Assembly: GCA_026826555.1 (NCBI GenBank)
Contig: JAKSZT010054324.1
Location: forward strand, 6,709,581-6,773,580
Direction: 5' to 3'
Length of the DNA stretch: 64,000 nt
Origin: Tolypeutes matacus
Taxonomy: Eukaryota; Chordata; Mammalia; Cingulata; Chlamyphoridae
Shown here: positions 22,947 to 35,480 of the stretch, in pieces
Layout: each line of letters starts with the position of its first letter
Position numbering within the stretch: the stretch's first letter is position 1
Made by a program: the position numbers and the translations under genes
The notes under the pieces: model-generated
Database searches by the model: none
What the model saw: the letters and a program-made list of their open reading frames with translations, nothing else
Told to the model about the DNA's origin: nothing

Positions 22947-24090
22947 TCCTCATCAAATTATCTGCAGTGCACATGTGTTCTAGTACAGTCTTACCATAAC
23001 CAAAATATTTTTTAGCTTATTGAACAACATGAACTTGGATATACTTGATATTTAAAATGCACCTTTATATAATGTGTTTTTAAATTATTTTTGTGAAGAA
23101 AATACAGACAGATTTTGTTTCCTTGAACAATTTTTTCTGTGTGCAAACTTTAATGTTCTCAGAAAATTGTTGATGGAAGGAACAATGAGAAGTAAAACCC
23201 ACATATAAAGAGCACAGTCCAACCTGTATCCCACTAATTTTCACTAATCACATTTGCTATGAAACCTTTTATGAGGGTTACTAACAAGTACAAAATGACC
23301 ATCCTGAATTTCACCTCCACTGCTTTCTCAAAGTGATTTTTTTTCCCTCCAGATATTCTAATGAGCAGTGAAATGGTGCAAAGGTAGACATCAAGAAGAA
23401 AGAGGAGAAGAGGTAATGGCTTATATAACCTCAAAACTAAAGAATTAGTTCCTGGGTAATTGAGTATTGGTGGGACTTGGCAAGAAAAAAAAAAAAAAAA
23501 AGCCACTGGCTATTATTCATTCAGACTTAAAAGAAGATTTTCTTCCAGTATCAAAGCATAATGAAGAACTGAGTATAAAATGCATTGGCAATTTATTATT
23601 ATAGCACTCAGTGATCCATCCAAGGACTAATGCTGTCCAATCATGAATATTAGAGAAGGGCAAATAATGGGTACAGAGAACTATTCTAAAGGCAGGTCTA
23701 TAGAAGACAAATAATTACAACCAGGTTTTATGGATTGGCCCTGAAAAGACTTCTGCCATTTTTTTATAATGATGAATCAATTCAATAGCCTCTCCTATTA
23801 AGAAGGCATTGTGCTTTAGGGATATAATGATGCATTTTTGCCCTTGAGATTTTAAAATATAGTGGAGGATATGAGCATATACTTATACAACTTACATTCA
23901 GCAAACATTGTAGAAGTTCAGAATAATGAGCAATTAATTCAGAAAACTCTCATGCTGGTAAAGATAACTTCCTAAATACTTCCCAGGATTGCTTGAAGGC
24001 CCAAGTGGCATAATGTAGGTTAAAGTCATTCTAATAAAACAGGATAAAACCTTAAACAGAAAGTTATCCATATATTCATTTAAAAATAAT
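22947..24090. other. AT-rich intergenic DNA
   Basis: No gene. An A tract lies at about 23484-23501, and the antisense frame over it (23234-23506) starts in poly-F and has no domain. Confidence 0.5.
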
Positions 24091-24091
24091 T

Positions 24092-24205
24092 CTAGCTGGG
24101 CACCTATACTATGTGCCTGTATTCTGCTAGGTGCGGGGATACAACAGGAACAATATACTACCCTTGACAGCAAAGAAGTTATTGTGTCATAGAAAAATGG
24201 ACAGG
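24092..24205 (+). repeat. Short fragment of the ancient repeat family
   Basis: GGGCACCTATACTATGTGCC followed by CTGCTAGGTGCGGGGATACA matches the opening block of the long repeat copies at 10.9, 25.2 and 47.5 kb. Confidence 0.55.
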
Positions 24206-24445
24206 TGGAGTTATATGCCACTATAAAGATAGAAAAGATTGCAAATCCTATAGAATATTCATTATAAAGTATTATTTGTATTTAGTTGAATTTTCTATAC
24301 AGATTGAGAGATTCACTATTTTTCTGTACATTGAAGAGGCATAAACTTAATTAAAAAATTGTGAAGGCCAAGTGACCTATGCTGAGAATTCTCAGGAATT
24401 TCTCTATTGGGGCCAGAAACTTAGTCTGCCATATGCAGGGAAGAC

Positions 24446-24590
24446 ATTGCATGGTCATGGTTCCCAAATGTGGCTGCAAATCAGAACAGTTTAGTGAGGT
24501 TATAAAAATCACAGATCCCTACGCCCTGCCTTTGTCTCTCTGTGAACCACTTTGCAAACCACATCTTAGGTCATGTGGAACAGCTGAATT
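24446..24590. repeat. Possible MER5-like hAT MITE fragment
   Basis: GGTTCCCAAATGTGGCTGCA near the start and TTTGCAAACCACATCTTAGG near the end resemble the paired ends of old hAT (Charlie) MITEs. No clean inverted termini or 8-bp duplication was found, so this is tentative. Confidence 0.35.
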
Positions 24591-24599
24591 TCTGCTAAA

Positions 24600-25205
24600 G
24601 CAGAGTTACTACTGAAAAAAATGGACTTGCTTATGGGCTAGGGAGTGTCAGGAATCATAGGGGAAAGAAGATGCCATCATGCATCATCATCTAAATTCCC
24701 ATAACAAAATCCTTCCCTATTGTGTTTAGTCCCATCCCTTCATTTCTTACATGTGCCTTCTCTTTTCTTTCTGCGGGAGACCTGAGAGCTGTATTTCAGT
24801 TTGAATTAAAGGAACAAGGTAGCAGTGCAAGAAAACATTATTTCTATATACTAGCAAGTCTCCTTCAGGGGAGGACACTGAGTATAGAAATTTATTAGAA
24901 AAAAAATAGACATGAGATCATTCCATACATGCTATTAATTCATCTGGAAAAATCATGGAATTATTAAGCATGAAAATAAAACAAAGAGAGGGGACTTAGG
25001 AAAAAATGAGCAATGTGATTCCTGAGTGTTCTCGGTCTTAAAAAATTAATTCAATTCAGCAAACTTTTTTGAGCATCTTTGCATGCTGAATTAAATACGA
25101 TTAAGTACTACAAAAATAATGAAAGGTATGTCTTAATGTCAGCATGTTTATATTAATTACTCCGTATTTGAATTAACATTTTGTTTAGTTGCATTTTTAT
25201 TCCTC
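24600..25205. other. Intergenic DNA
   Basis: No gene or firm repeat call. Confidence 0.5.
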
Positions 25206-25209
25206 CATT

Positions 25210-26600
25210 AAACAAATAATGGATGAGTATCAATCATGTGCCAGGTATTGTGCTAAGAATACAATATTGAACAATGCCAACCTAGTCCTTGCCCTCTTAG
25301 AAAATACTTTCAGTAGGGGAATAAAGACAAGTATGGCTATGACCTAGTGTGACAGGAGAAGCACAGAATCCTATGAAAGATCATTGCAAGGGCATAAAGC
25401 CTATTCTGGGAAGGTGTGAGTAACAGGCCAGTCAGTGAAGAATATCTAGAATTAGTGACACCAAAACTGAGACTTGAAGTACATATAGGAGCTATCCAGT
25501 TTAAAAAAAGACACTACAAATGTTCCAGGCAGAGGGAAAAGTACATGCAAAGTCTTGGAGACAAGGTAATATGACACATTCAAGCAACTGCCAAGTAGTC
25601 AATAACAAAGTACATTGTGAAGATGAAGAGAGAAGCGAATTAGAAAGACCAGACTTTAAGCCCTGTTAAGCATTTAGATTATATCTTAATGAGGAGCACT
25701 GGGAGGGTTTAATCAGGAAGAGAGTAAATCAGGTTTGTATTTCAGTAAGTTCATCCAAACTTGTAGGTTGAGAATTGGTTAGGAGACTAATCAAGTAATT
25801 CAGGGGAGTGACGATGGAGGGTTGGACTTGGAGTAATGAATAAGAAGATGGAGAAAAATGGATGAAACTAAGCAATGTTGAAGAGATAGTACACGGGAAG
25901 CGGCTGTGGCTCAATCAGTAGGGCTCCCGTTTACCATATGGGAGGCCCCGGGTTCGGTTCCCGGGGCCTCCTGGTGAAGGCAAGCCCGCCCGCGTGGCGT
26001 GGTTAGCTGACCCAGCGAGCACAAGCAGCAAGGGGGGGATAAATGAATAAATAAATAAAATCTTAAAAAACAAACAAACAAACAAAAAAAGAGATAGTAC
26101 AGAAAGGACTTGGTGATATTTTGGATGTGAGTTTAAAAGTGAATAAAGTAATAGTTTCTGGTTTGGTAAATAGGAATGCTATTTTTAAAATTTAAGAAGA
26201 TAAGAGGAGGAAGTTAGACTATTTATTTTGGACATGTTGAGTTTTTGGTGATCAAGTGGACATCCAATTTCAGCTATACAATTAGCAGGGGGATGAGTAG
26301 ATCTAGACTAGAGCTCAAAAGAGAGAACAGACTGCAGATTTTGGATTGGGGAACTTTAGTCCATTTATAGTAATTGAAGCCATGGGAATAAATGATATAT
26401 TTAGTTTGAAGGCGTAAGACAGAAACAAACAAACAAAAAACACAAAAAGGAAAGGGGATCCTCAAAGTGACTTAGAAGGAGTAACCATAGAAGTAGGAGA
26501 AAATTTAAGAATGAGACACAGAGAAACCCAAGAAAAGAGTTTATCAAGAATGATGAAATGTTCAACTATGCCATATACTGCTGAACTATCACATAGGAAG
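25210..26600 (+). repeat. Long ancient mammalian interspersed repeat, copy 2
   Basis: It opens with GTGCCAGGTATTGTGCTAAG and contains the blocks GGACATGTTGAGTTTTTGGT and AAGTGGACATCCAATTTCAG, paralleling copy 1. A DAS-SINE interrupts it at 25893-26088. No coding content. Confidence 0.6.
25893..26088 (+). mobile_element. Young monomeric DAS-type SINE
   Basis: Head GGGAAGCGGCTGTGGCTCAA (A-box region), B-box GGGTTCGGTTCCC, then a CpG-containing part with GCCCGCCCGCGTGGCGTGG and a tail of AAAT and AAAC units. Perfect 12-bp duplications AAGAGATAGTAC flank it (25881-25892 and 26089-26100). Retained CpGs and clean flanks point to a much more recent insertion than the other SINEs here. The sequence could serve as a pol III promoter, but nothing shows that it is transcribed. 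Confidence 0.93.
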
Positions 26601-28115
26601 ATTGAGAAGTCTCCATTTATTTAGTATAACCCTTTTTCTTCTTTTTTGATATCCTGAAATGCAGGCCTCTGACTCTTCTAGTCAGAAAGTGTTAGGTTTG
26701 GTTTGGGTTTTGTTTTGATTTTACTTAAAGTAGGTTATTTGTGTGCTTCCTCCTCAATAGAAGCATTCCTTTACACCAACTGGAAATTGTACCTTTAGTG
26801 AAGCCTCTTCCACCACAAACTTAAAAGGAGTGGCCTTGGCCATAGATACTGGGTAATATTTCATAAAAAATGTGCATTTGTCATCAGTTGAACAAGCCAA
26901 ACCATGCTGAAACCCTGAGTTGAACTTAGGACACTTAGACTGTATGTTCTATAGGTCAGGAAATGAATCTAGTTTCTTCACCATGGTATTTACCAGCACT
27001 AAACATTATGACTAACACAAATTAGATGCTCAAAATATATTTTTGAATGAATGGATGAAAGAAAGAATGAATGAAGCACCTGGGTTGAAATAGAATTATC
27101 TGATATTTTCATTGTATAGTCTGCAAAATTGAGATGCTGGATTCTGGAAAGAATGCAAGAAATGCTGAAGGAAAGCTTTGTATTAATTAGTAAAAAATAA
27201 AAATCCTTCTATCCAACCATTAGATGCATTCAGGCATTTATTACCTAACAAAAGTATTTAGCTAACTAAACTCTGTTAAGGATTATTAGAAAATATAAGA
27301 GAGCCAAAAATACCTGAACTAGTGTAGTATGGGTTATTCATCACAACAAACAAAATCAGCCCTGACAAGGGCAAGATAGTGCAATGTGGAAGCAACAATT
27401 TAAACGACTCATTCATGATAATATTTTGTGAATTAATGGTAGGTCCTCAGTTAATCATTTTTAGTAAGGTTCCCTTAGCACTGGTTACTAACCACCAAGG
27501 AGAATGTCATCTGCTGTCTCGTTTTCTTTGCTATAAAATATCAGAGATAATAACTCTATTGTTTTGATCACATTAATTGAACTTCCTTAGTTTCTTATTT
27601 CTTCTACATTATATTCAGTAAAATGTTTTCAGTGTATTCATAGTTCAAGTGGACAGAACTACTGCTCTAGGTTATAACAGAGAGTAAAACTTGGAAGTAG
27701 AAAGCCTCCCTATATCTGCCAACCACCCAGGTCCCACATTCCTAAAAAATCTGTAAGGAGTAATTTTAAGAATGTTAGAGAGGTCTCTAGGAGGTAGTTA
27801 GAGAAGGAAAAACAACCCTGTAAGCTGCAAGCAACGAAAGGGTTAACCAGAATACCTTAAAAAATAAGTAAAATTATCTCCTACAACACAAATCCAAAGG
27901 CAGGTTTGTTCAAGGGTTGGTTGAGTGGTTCAGAGATGACATCATTGACCCAGGTTTTCTACCTTCCTGCTCTGCCATTCCATTGGATTATGGCTTTGTT
28001 TGTATTCTCTACTCATATTGCAGGATGATTGCAACAATTTCAGGAATCTCATGTAGATAAAGTATAGCTCAGGATAAAGAGAAGTTTTCTATATCATTCT
28101 CCCTCTCTCTCTCTT
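26601..28115. other. Intergenic DNA with an L2-like tail
   Basis: No gene. At about 27000-27080 the words AGATGCTCAAAATATATTTT and GAATGAATGGATGAAAG resemble the 3' end of L2 or a related element. The rest is unassigned. Confidence 0.45.
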
Positions 28116-28119
28116 TTGG

Positions 28120-28690
28120 GGAGATAATTATTTCTCAAACATCTGCAGGCAGGATCATCCCACCCACCATATCCATGGGATATAAGCCCTCTCTCACTTG
28201 GAGTTGGAGTGGACATCACTATCCCAGTCCCCTCAGGATTGGGGGAAGAACTATGGACTAGAGTGGACTTGATGGTATTCTCTTGTTCACATATGGTGAT
28301 TCTAGTAATGCAAGAAATTATAACAATGAGGTGGAGCCAGTGGCCACTTGACACTTTTGGGGTAGGGAGGGGATGAGCAGTTGAAATACAGGGGCTTCTT
28401 TGGGAGTTGGAGATTGTCCTGAGTACTGTTGTGGCAAAGGATGTAGGCCATTTTAAATCAGCACACACCACTCAGAACTGAGTGGGAGAGAGTGTGGTCT
28501 ACAGTGTGAACTGTGGTCTATGGTTGGTGGCAAGGCTCCAGGATGTGTAAGTTCATTGAGGGTGGTGGGCCACACTGTGGGAGATGTTTGTGTGGGATGT
28601 GGTGGGAGGTGTGGGAGGTGGGGAACATGGGAATCCCAGTGGGTTCCATGTAATATTTTGGGTAATCTAAACACCTCTTAAAATACATGT
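28120..28690 (+). repeat. L1 3'UTR fragment, sense
   Basis: It matches the 3' part of the nested L1 at 41.4-42.0 kb: GGAGTGGACATCACTATCCC, GAACTATGGACTAGAGTGGA, then AGTGGCCACTTGACACTTTT. The last match, near GGGTAATCTAAACACCTCTT, precedes an AT-rich tail and the poly(A) run at 28805. Confidence 0.75.
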
Positions 28691-28804
28691 ATATATATAT
28701 ATAAATAACATTTTTGTAAGCAAATACACATATATGCATATATATTTAAATATCATATTGCAAATGTTTGTATGTATTGTGAGAATTTTGATTTTTACCC
28801 ATAA

Positions 28805-28832
28805 TAAAAAAAAAAAAAAAAAAAAAAAAAAA
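28805..28832. repeat. Poly(A) tract
   Basis: A run of 28 A, probably the tail of the L1 3'UTR fragment just upstream or of a small retrocopy. Confidence 0.8.
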
Positions 28833-29264
28833 CCCACAGAAGACCTTTCCTCAAGTTTCATTATGCAAAGTGTGGGTCAAAAGTCCATGCACTAGCTGCT
28901 CTTATATGCAAACTCTGCCAACAAGGACAGAGAGCAACGAGGAGGGGTGACAACCAGCAGTGTCTGTCTCTTCTTTTGGATAGACTGCCTACAGCTCACA
29001 CACTTGGCATTTTCTTCCCTCAATTTCACTTCTCCCATTTAACCTTTCTAAGGTAACTGCATTTCATTTAATAACCACTCAATTAAAAGTAGCATTTGCC
29101 TCATATTTAGCTTATATATGACTAGTTTTGCAGTGTTCCTGGGTGAGGTATTCTGTCCCTGGATTTTAGGGTTTGTAGTTTATCACAATCACAAATAACT
29201 TATGAAAGTAAGAAGTTCAAATTCATGAGCAAGATAGAGGAAAGCTATTCATATATATATATAA
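28833..29264. other. Intergenic DNA
   Basis: No gene; a short (AT)n run lies near 29252-29264. Confidence 0.5.
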
Positions 29265-29660
29265 TTAAAGAATTTTTACAAAACAATCATGCACATGTGT
29301 AGAATTCCAATACAACACCCCTTCACCAAAACACCATGCCGTTGTGGAGCATTTGTTACAAATTATGAGATAATATCATCAGACTATTACCACTAACTAT
29401 GGTCCATAGCATACATTTGACATATTTTTCCATACACCCCTACTATTAACACAGTGCATCTTTGGCATTGATGCAAGAATGCTACAGAATTGCTATTAAA
29501 TATAGTCCATAAGTTACATTAATTGTATTTTTCCCATGCTTCTCCACATTTCCCACCACCCTGCAATATTGGCATACATCCATTCTAGTTTACAGAAGGA
29601 CATTCTTGCATTTGTACTATTAACCACAATTCTCATCATTTATTTTACAATGTTGATTTG
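29265..29660 (-). repeat. L1 3'UTR fragment, antisense
   Basis: GTGGAGCATTTGTTACAAAT, ACCACTAACTATGGTCCATA and related phrases parallel the antisense L1 3'UTR at 32.9-33.1 kb. More diverged than the other copies. Confidence 0.6.
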
Positions 29661-32600
29661 ATGAGTTTTATGACGATGTGCTTAGTTTGATTCAAAAACC
29701 AAGCTATGAGCTCTTTTTCTTCAGATGTGCATCTTTGTGTTAAATAAGATACCAAGTATAGGAATAAATTTTGATTAGGAATTTTTACATAGTTTTATTT
29801 TAATCTTTCCATAGTTCCAGTTTCTTCCAATATTTTCTAAGAAATGGCATATCAGTGTTGAATGATTTGAAAATATGAATGACTTAGGGACTGCTCTTAT
29901 ATTTCTCTGATCTGTTGATGTAAATCCTTGCATTAATAAAGGGCATCAGGAAGCTTTCTAAGGGTTTGTTCGAGGCAGAAAAAGAACATCTCTCTTCATT
30001 TGCACAGGAGAGCTGAGAGGGCAAGTAACACTTAAGCACTTTCTCCTTTAAATTTAAGCCACTTAGGTAAACCTTTGGACCTTGTTATAAAAATTGTACA
30101 CGTGCTTCATATTTTTCTATGCTTCTTCTTAGTGAACAAGTTGTGGATATATCTAGACTGATAGCTTCAAAGGCTGCGGGTCCAAAATTAACTTCTTTTC
30201 ACCACTTTAACTTAGGGTTGAGTAGAGTCAGTTTGAGTGGGATAGGATAAGATAGGGCAAGGCAGGACATAATACGATAAGAATTTCTATGTGGGAAAGT
30301 ATTCCAAAGACCATGTTCTCCAAAAATTTAGAAAATAATCTTTTCAAAATGCATAATTGTAATCAATAAGTAGTATTTAAAAGAAGCATGAATATATTGG
30401 TTCCTTGTTTAGATTTTGCCCTCCATGTTTATCTATGGGGCTGTAGATAAGATTGACTTAAAATGAGGTCCTTTTGTTATTTTGATTAATAAACATAAAT
30501 AAAATCTTAGATGGACCTGCATTAGATTAATTCTAGTTTAAGATAAGTAACATTACAGTAACTATTCAGCATATCACAGCAAAGTAGAAAGGAAGGATGA
30601 TGGTATCACCATTTCTAAACTACAGATAATGTGACCAATGTGATTGAGTCACCATCATCAACTTAGACGATTGAATACCTACTGAGCCCTCAATATTATT
30701 CAAGACATCATGAGTTCTGCAAACTATGACAATACTTCTAAGATACTACCTCAAATGAACTCAATAGGATTCACTGATATAGAACCTACATTAGCTCTGT
30801 CTTTGGAAGTTTTGTTCTACTTCATAGCAGTTTTAATTTCCCATTTCCAAAGGGATGCATTAGCTTAGTAGTTTGCTTTGTTGTATACTGGTGCATTACA
30901 TATATTTTCTAGCTTTATAGCTATATCTTTATGTATCTCTCTCTATTGCTATATCTATAATATATATTTTTATCCCATATTTCCTGAAGGCTAATACAAC
31001 ATTGATTATTAGATGCATCATCAATAACAGCTTTGATAAAAAGACAAATACCACCACAAATTGTACGTTTCTGCTCTTTTGAAGACTGTGAAAATGAATG
31101 ATTTTACAAAGCGCATCTTAGAAAAAGGGCATACGGTATATGACTGTGTTTCCCACCCAACTGTCATCACTGGAGCATTTTATTTCTGAATGTATGATGG
31201 AAGAATAAACCTACAAATGAGATTCATTTGAATAATATAATAACTTATTTCCTTAAAAAAGAATAATTTCTAATCTCATCACAGATATTAATAACTGTCA
31301 ATCTCAAAATTGATAAGGGGTAGATTTATGATGCTTTTATCAACAATTTAATGGAATTAGAAGGTTTGAGGGCCAATATGATGGGAAACTCAGGGATGGG
31401 ATCTCATCTTTACACTGACACTGAATTGACAACTAAGGAGCAATTGTCCTTACTAAGCATTTATACTTAGCTATGAGGCTAGAGAAAGAGAAAAAGAATG
31501 TACTACAGCTAATAATATTTCCCAAGGATTTTTTTCCCCTTTAGAGGGAAAAGTTAACCATCTTGTTCATTTAATCTGAGGTAACCACACTATCATTATA
31601 AGTTTCAAGCTATTTCCTCAAACATATTTCCTCTGAGCTGTGTTGATCTAACAAGTTAACTCAAGAAAGTATTTTAATCATTGATACATCCCTAGTAGGG
31701 TGCCTCATGTATGTAAATACTTTCAGGTTCCCCACATTTAATATTCTATTTTATCCCAGAAACATAAATCTGGGTTTTTCATATTTAATATTCTATTTTA
31801 TCCCAAAAATATGAATTTGTTACACTAGAACTAGAATGAAAGTCCAAGGCCAACAAGCCCAACTGCTTCCATTTACAGAAGAAACTCAGGTCCAACAAGC
31901 TTAGTGACTTCTGCAAGATTAAATTCAAAAAATTCCTGCCAACACAGCTCTCTCACCAACTCACTGTATATTTTGGGGCAATGTAGCAATAGAGATTTTA
32001 ATTGCAAACAACAAAAGCCAACTCTGGCTAACTTGTGCAAAAGAAGGAGTTTATTGGAAAAATATGGCATAGTTCACAGAAACAAAAGAAGTGTCAAAGA
32101 ACTAATTAACATAAAGGTCAAGAACTAAAGCAGTTTCAGTGATCTGGGTAACAGAAACTGAAAACAGCATCTCCTCAGATGCTTCCCTGGGCATGAAAGA
32201 ACTCTATTCAGTTTGGTCTTTGTATCTTTGCTAAAATTCATAATTCCATGGATACATTTCCTAGAATTTGCTAAAGATAAGTATTGACAATTGCATCAAA
32301 ATTGGATCTCATAGGAAAGGGATTGGGCCCAAGGAAAACAGTAGGTGCTGATACCAGAAGAATGCCAGTTAGTATGTATGCCAGTTAGGTCAAAACAACA
32401 GATATCTAAAACAAGCATTACAGTTATAGTTACACCATCCCATTAAAGTAGCTCAGATATCTATTATTACTAAAGTTAAGAATGAGGACACAGAAGAAGA
32501 GTGGTTAGGAAATTAGAAAAATAATCATAAACAAAATAGAGTTATCGTGACTTTCATTCTCATGCTCTTTCCAGAATAAAATTGGTATTTAAATATATGA

Positions 32601-32845
32601 TAATTATGCTTAGCACAAGCTATAAAGGCAACTTAGATTTTTATCAAAAGAGATGGCATAATAAAGGAAATTTCATTAATCCAGGAAAGTCTACATTAGA
32701 AATGTCTCTTTTAGAACATTTATTTATTTATGTTAGTTGAATCCAGATATTTGGTCCAAAACATCTTAATTAATAGAGATCTAAACTAAACATTTCCTCT
32801 AATGTTCAAACAAGGCCTAGAAATATTATTTTTTGTTGATTTTTT
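29661..32845. other. AT-rich intergenic DNA
   Basis: No gene or RNA recognised in about 3.2 kb. A small internal echo occurs near 31730-31800, where TTTAATATTCTATTTTATCCCA appears in two closely spaced copies (about 60 bases apart). Sequence at 31985-32070 (AGGAGTTTATTGGAAAAATATGG) resembles an old dispersed repeat that I cannot name. Confidence 0.45.
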
Positions 32846-32849
32846 GTTT

Positions 32850-34865
32850 TTTCTTTATTTTAAAGAAGTTTTAGATTATAGAAAAGTTACATTGAAAATA
32901 TACCCCACACGATCCCCCTCTCACATTTTACCCTATTAATAACATATTTCATTGGTGTGGTACATTTGTTACAATTGATGAACAAATATTGAAGCATTGC
33001 TACTAACCATGGTCTATAGTTTACATTACAGTTTACACTTACCACCGTACAATTTTATAGGTCTTGACAAAATGTATAATGGCCAGTATCCATCATTGAA
33101 ATATCATGCAGAACAATTCCAATGTCACAAAAATGCCCCATGTTACACCTATTCTTCCCTCTTCAATCCCTCAGAACCTCTGATGACCACTGCCTTTATA
33201 TCAATGTTACAAGTACTTCCATTAGTAGAATAATAACTCTACCGTGGCCCATAGTTGCATTACCCACTCATGTTTGTTCATTCCTCAATCTTGAGGATTC
33301 TGGGATGGTGATGCCTACTCTGCTTCTAATTGAAAGGGGGGTTAGATCCCATGGGGCTGATGGATGGGACTGTCTTGCTTGCAGTTGTAGCTACTCTCTG
33401 TTTTCAGGAATGGGCATTGTCCATCACCATTAGTTTGTTAGTTGTCCTGGGCAAGTCTGATGAACTGGAGAACAGTTGTTCACTACAACTCTGAATCTCT
33501 GTTGAGATTCAGGGCTCAACTGACATATTAGCAGACTGAAGATTTAAGTCTCTGGAACACATATTTAACGGGTATAGTGCTTGTAGCATTTGGCAATTTG
33601 ATGTAATTATGAATTCCAAAAATATAATTGGATCATGCTTGTAAACTGATCTGTTAATCTGGGCATGATTATGTCATAATTAGGGCATTGAGCCCCACCC
33701 CTTGGTGGGTGGGGAATCAAATATAAAAGGCATGGCAAGAACAGAGTTGAAGCAGTTTTTGAGAAACAGTTTTGATGTTGGAGTTTTGATATTGGAGAGA
33801 AGACCCCAGGAGAAGAGAAGTGAGCCATTTGCCTGATAGTCTACAGCTGACCTTGTGGAGAAACCAAAGGAGCTAAGCCCGGAGAAAAATGCAACCCCAG
33901 GAAGAGAGGAACCCAAGAAGCCTGAACCCTGGCAAACGTCAGCAGCTGTCTTGCTCCAACATGTGGCAATGGACTTTGGTGAGAGAAGAGACTTAACACT
34001 TAATGGCCTGGTATCTGTAGACTTCTACCCCAAATAAATACCCTTTATAAAGACCAACCCATTTTTGGTATTTCACATTAGCGCCCCTTTGGCTGATTAA
34101 TACAGTGCTAATTATAGGTTCAAATAAAAATGGCAGAAGAACCATGTGTGAGGAAATTATAAATGAGTCTAACTCTATTATATTAGGGAGATAGGTTAAA
34201 TATATTTCAAGGTAAGATTCACTGATAGGGTGCTGATTTCCCAGAGTTGTCTGCCCTGCCTACCGTGTCCAAATGTCTCTAGAGCCCTCAGGAGCACCCT
34301 ACTTGAAGCATTATTTACTGTGGCAGTCAGTTAGAGCCTCCTGAGAAGTGCATTAGTGTAACCTCTGGAATGACCTTCCAACTCACTTTGAAATCTCTTA
34401 GCCATAAAAACTCATATGTATTTAATATTTCTCCCTGTTGGTCAAAGTACTTTTTCAAATGCATCACTAGTTGGCACAATGTAGTAACCCCTTGATTCCA
34501 GGAAAGCCCATCCCCAGGAGTTATGTCCTATGCTGGGGGGAAGGCAGTGAGCTATATGCTAAGTTTGGCTTAGAGAGAGGCCACATTTGAGCCACAAGGA
34601 GGCTTTCAGGCAGCAACTCTTAGGCAATATACATTACTGGTTAAGTTTCTATTTTACAAGAATAAGGTTCATAAGCACAAGGATTAATATCAAGTGCCTG
34701 GCATATTGGTCTGTCCTCTTTCACTAGGCACTGCCCACGTACTCTAGAGATTCTTGCAACTCTATTAAGGAATGTAGCAGGACTCCCCATGATGGGAATT
34801 TAATATTTTGTTGGTATTGTGTGGTTCTGCACCCACTGAGATAACATCTCATGACCACTTGCTCT
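32850..34865 (-). mobile_element. L1 3'UTR copy, antisense, split by a solo LTR
   Basis: Both halves match, in reverse, the nested L1 at 40.5-42.0 kb. The left half (to 33581) covers the distal 3'UTR, for example CCCATGGGGCTGATGGATGG and CTGTTGAGATTCAGGGCTCA. The right half (34105 onward) resumes at CTAATTATAGGTTCAAATAA and continues through AAGTTTGGCTTAGAGAGAGG to about 34865. The two halves abut precisely when the LTR is set aside. Confidence 0.88.
33582..34104 (+). mobile_element. Solo LTR (ERV3/ERVL-like) with 5-bp target duplication
   Basis: A 523-bp block begins TGTAGCATTTGG and ends GATTAATACA, so it has TG...CA termini. It is bracketed by identical 5-bp repeats GTGCT (33577-33581 and 34105-34109). 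Inside lie a TATA box (TATAAAA, 33722-33728) and a polyadenylation signal (AATAAA, 34033-34038) in the same orientation. No internal viral sequence remains. The uninterrupted homologous site exists at 41220-41240 in opposite orientation. The open frame at 33855-34037 falls inside the LTR and is not a gene. I could not name the family. Confidence 0.88.
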
Positions 34866-34884
34866 GTCTGTTCATTTTCCTTGT

Positions 34885-35150
34885 TTCTTTAGGAGGCACC
34901 GAAAACTGTACACAGGACCTGTGATGTACCAGGGAGGTACCTATATGCTTGAGCCACCTCTGCTCCCTCCTTTGCTGTGTCATTCATGTTTTTCTTCTTG
35001 TGTCTCTTGTTGCATCATCTTGTTGCATCAGCTTGCTATGCCTGCCCATCACACCAGCTCGCTGTCTTCTTTAGGAGGCACCAGGAACCAAAACAGGATC
35101 CTCCCATGCGGTAGAGGGGAGCCCATTCACTTGAGCCACATCCACTTCCC
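34885..35150 (-). mobile_element. Dimeric DAS-SINE, antisense
   Basis: On the minus strand it reads GGGAAGTGGATGTGGCTCAA, then GGTGCCTCCTAAAGAAGACA, a linker with GATGCAACAAGATGATGCAA, and a second body starting GGGAGCAGAGGTGGCTCAAG that ends CCTCCTAAAGAAAC. The design equals the dimer at 8.76 kb. I did not find convincing target duplications. Confidence 0.85.
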
Positions 35151-35264
35151 AGATCTGTTATCTTTTATGCATCTTTACAGTACATTTTATGTTACAAATG
35201 ATAATGGGTGCATAGTTAATAATAATTTTAAAACAGCTGAACTACTGGAAAATTGTTTATGCTG

Positions 35265-35480
35265 GGTGCTGTTTTAAGCCTTTATGTGTATTAACCCATT
35301 GTCAACCACAACAATTCCATGACATGGACTCCATTAGCACCGCTGTTTAATGGATAAGGAAGTCAAAGCACCAAAAGGTGGGTAACATTATCGCTATTTT
35401 ACAGAAAAGGAAATTAATATGACATAGCTAATAAGTGGAAAGGTACAGATAATGATCTGATAATAATGATTTTCAGGCTA
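35265..35480 (-). repeat. MIR SINE, antisense, diverged
   Basis: GGGTGCTGTTTTAAGCCTTT, then TATTTTACAGAAAAGGAAAT and CATAGCTAATAAGTGGAAAG follow the antisense MIR order. Confidence 0.6.

Noticed and set aside
25893..26088. Possible tRNA gene because of clear A- and B-box sequences
   Set aside because: No complete cloverleaf can be drawn, and the unit has an A-rich tail and target duplications, so it is a tRNA-derived SINE.
33855..34037. 60-codon frame MEKPKELSPEKNAT...
   Set aside because: It lies wholly inside the solo LTR and ends in its polyadenylation region; chance frame.
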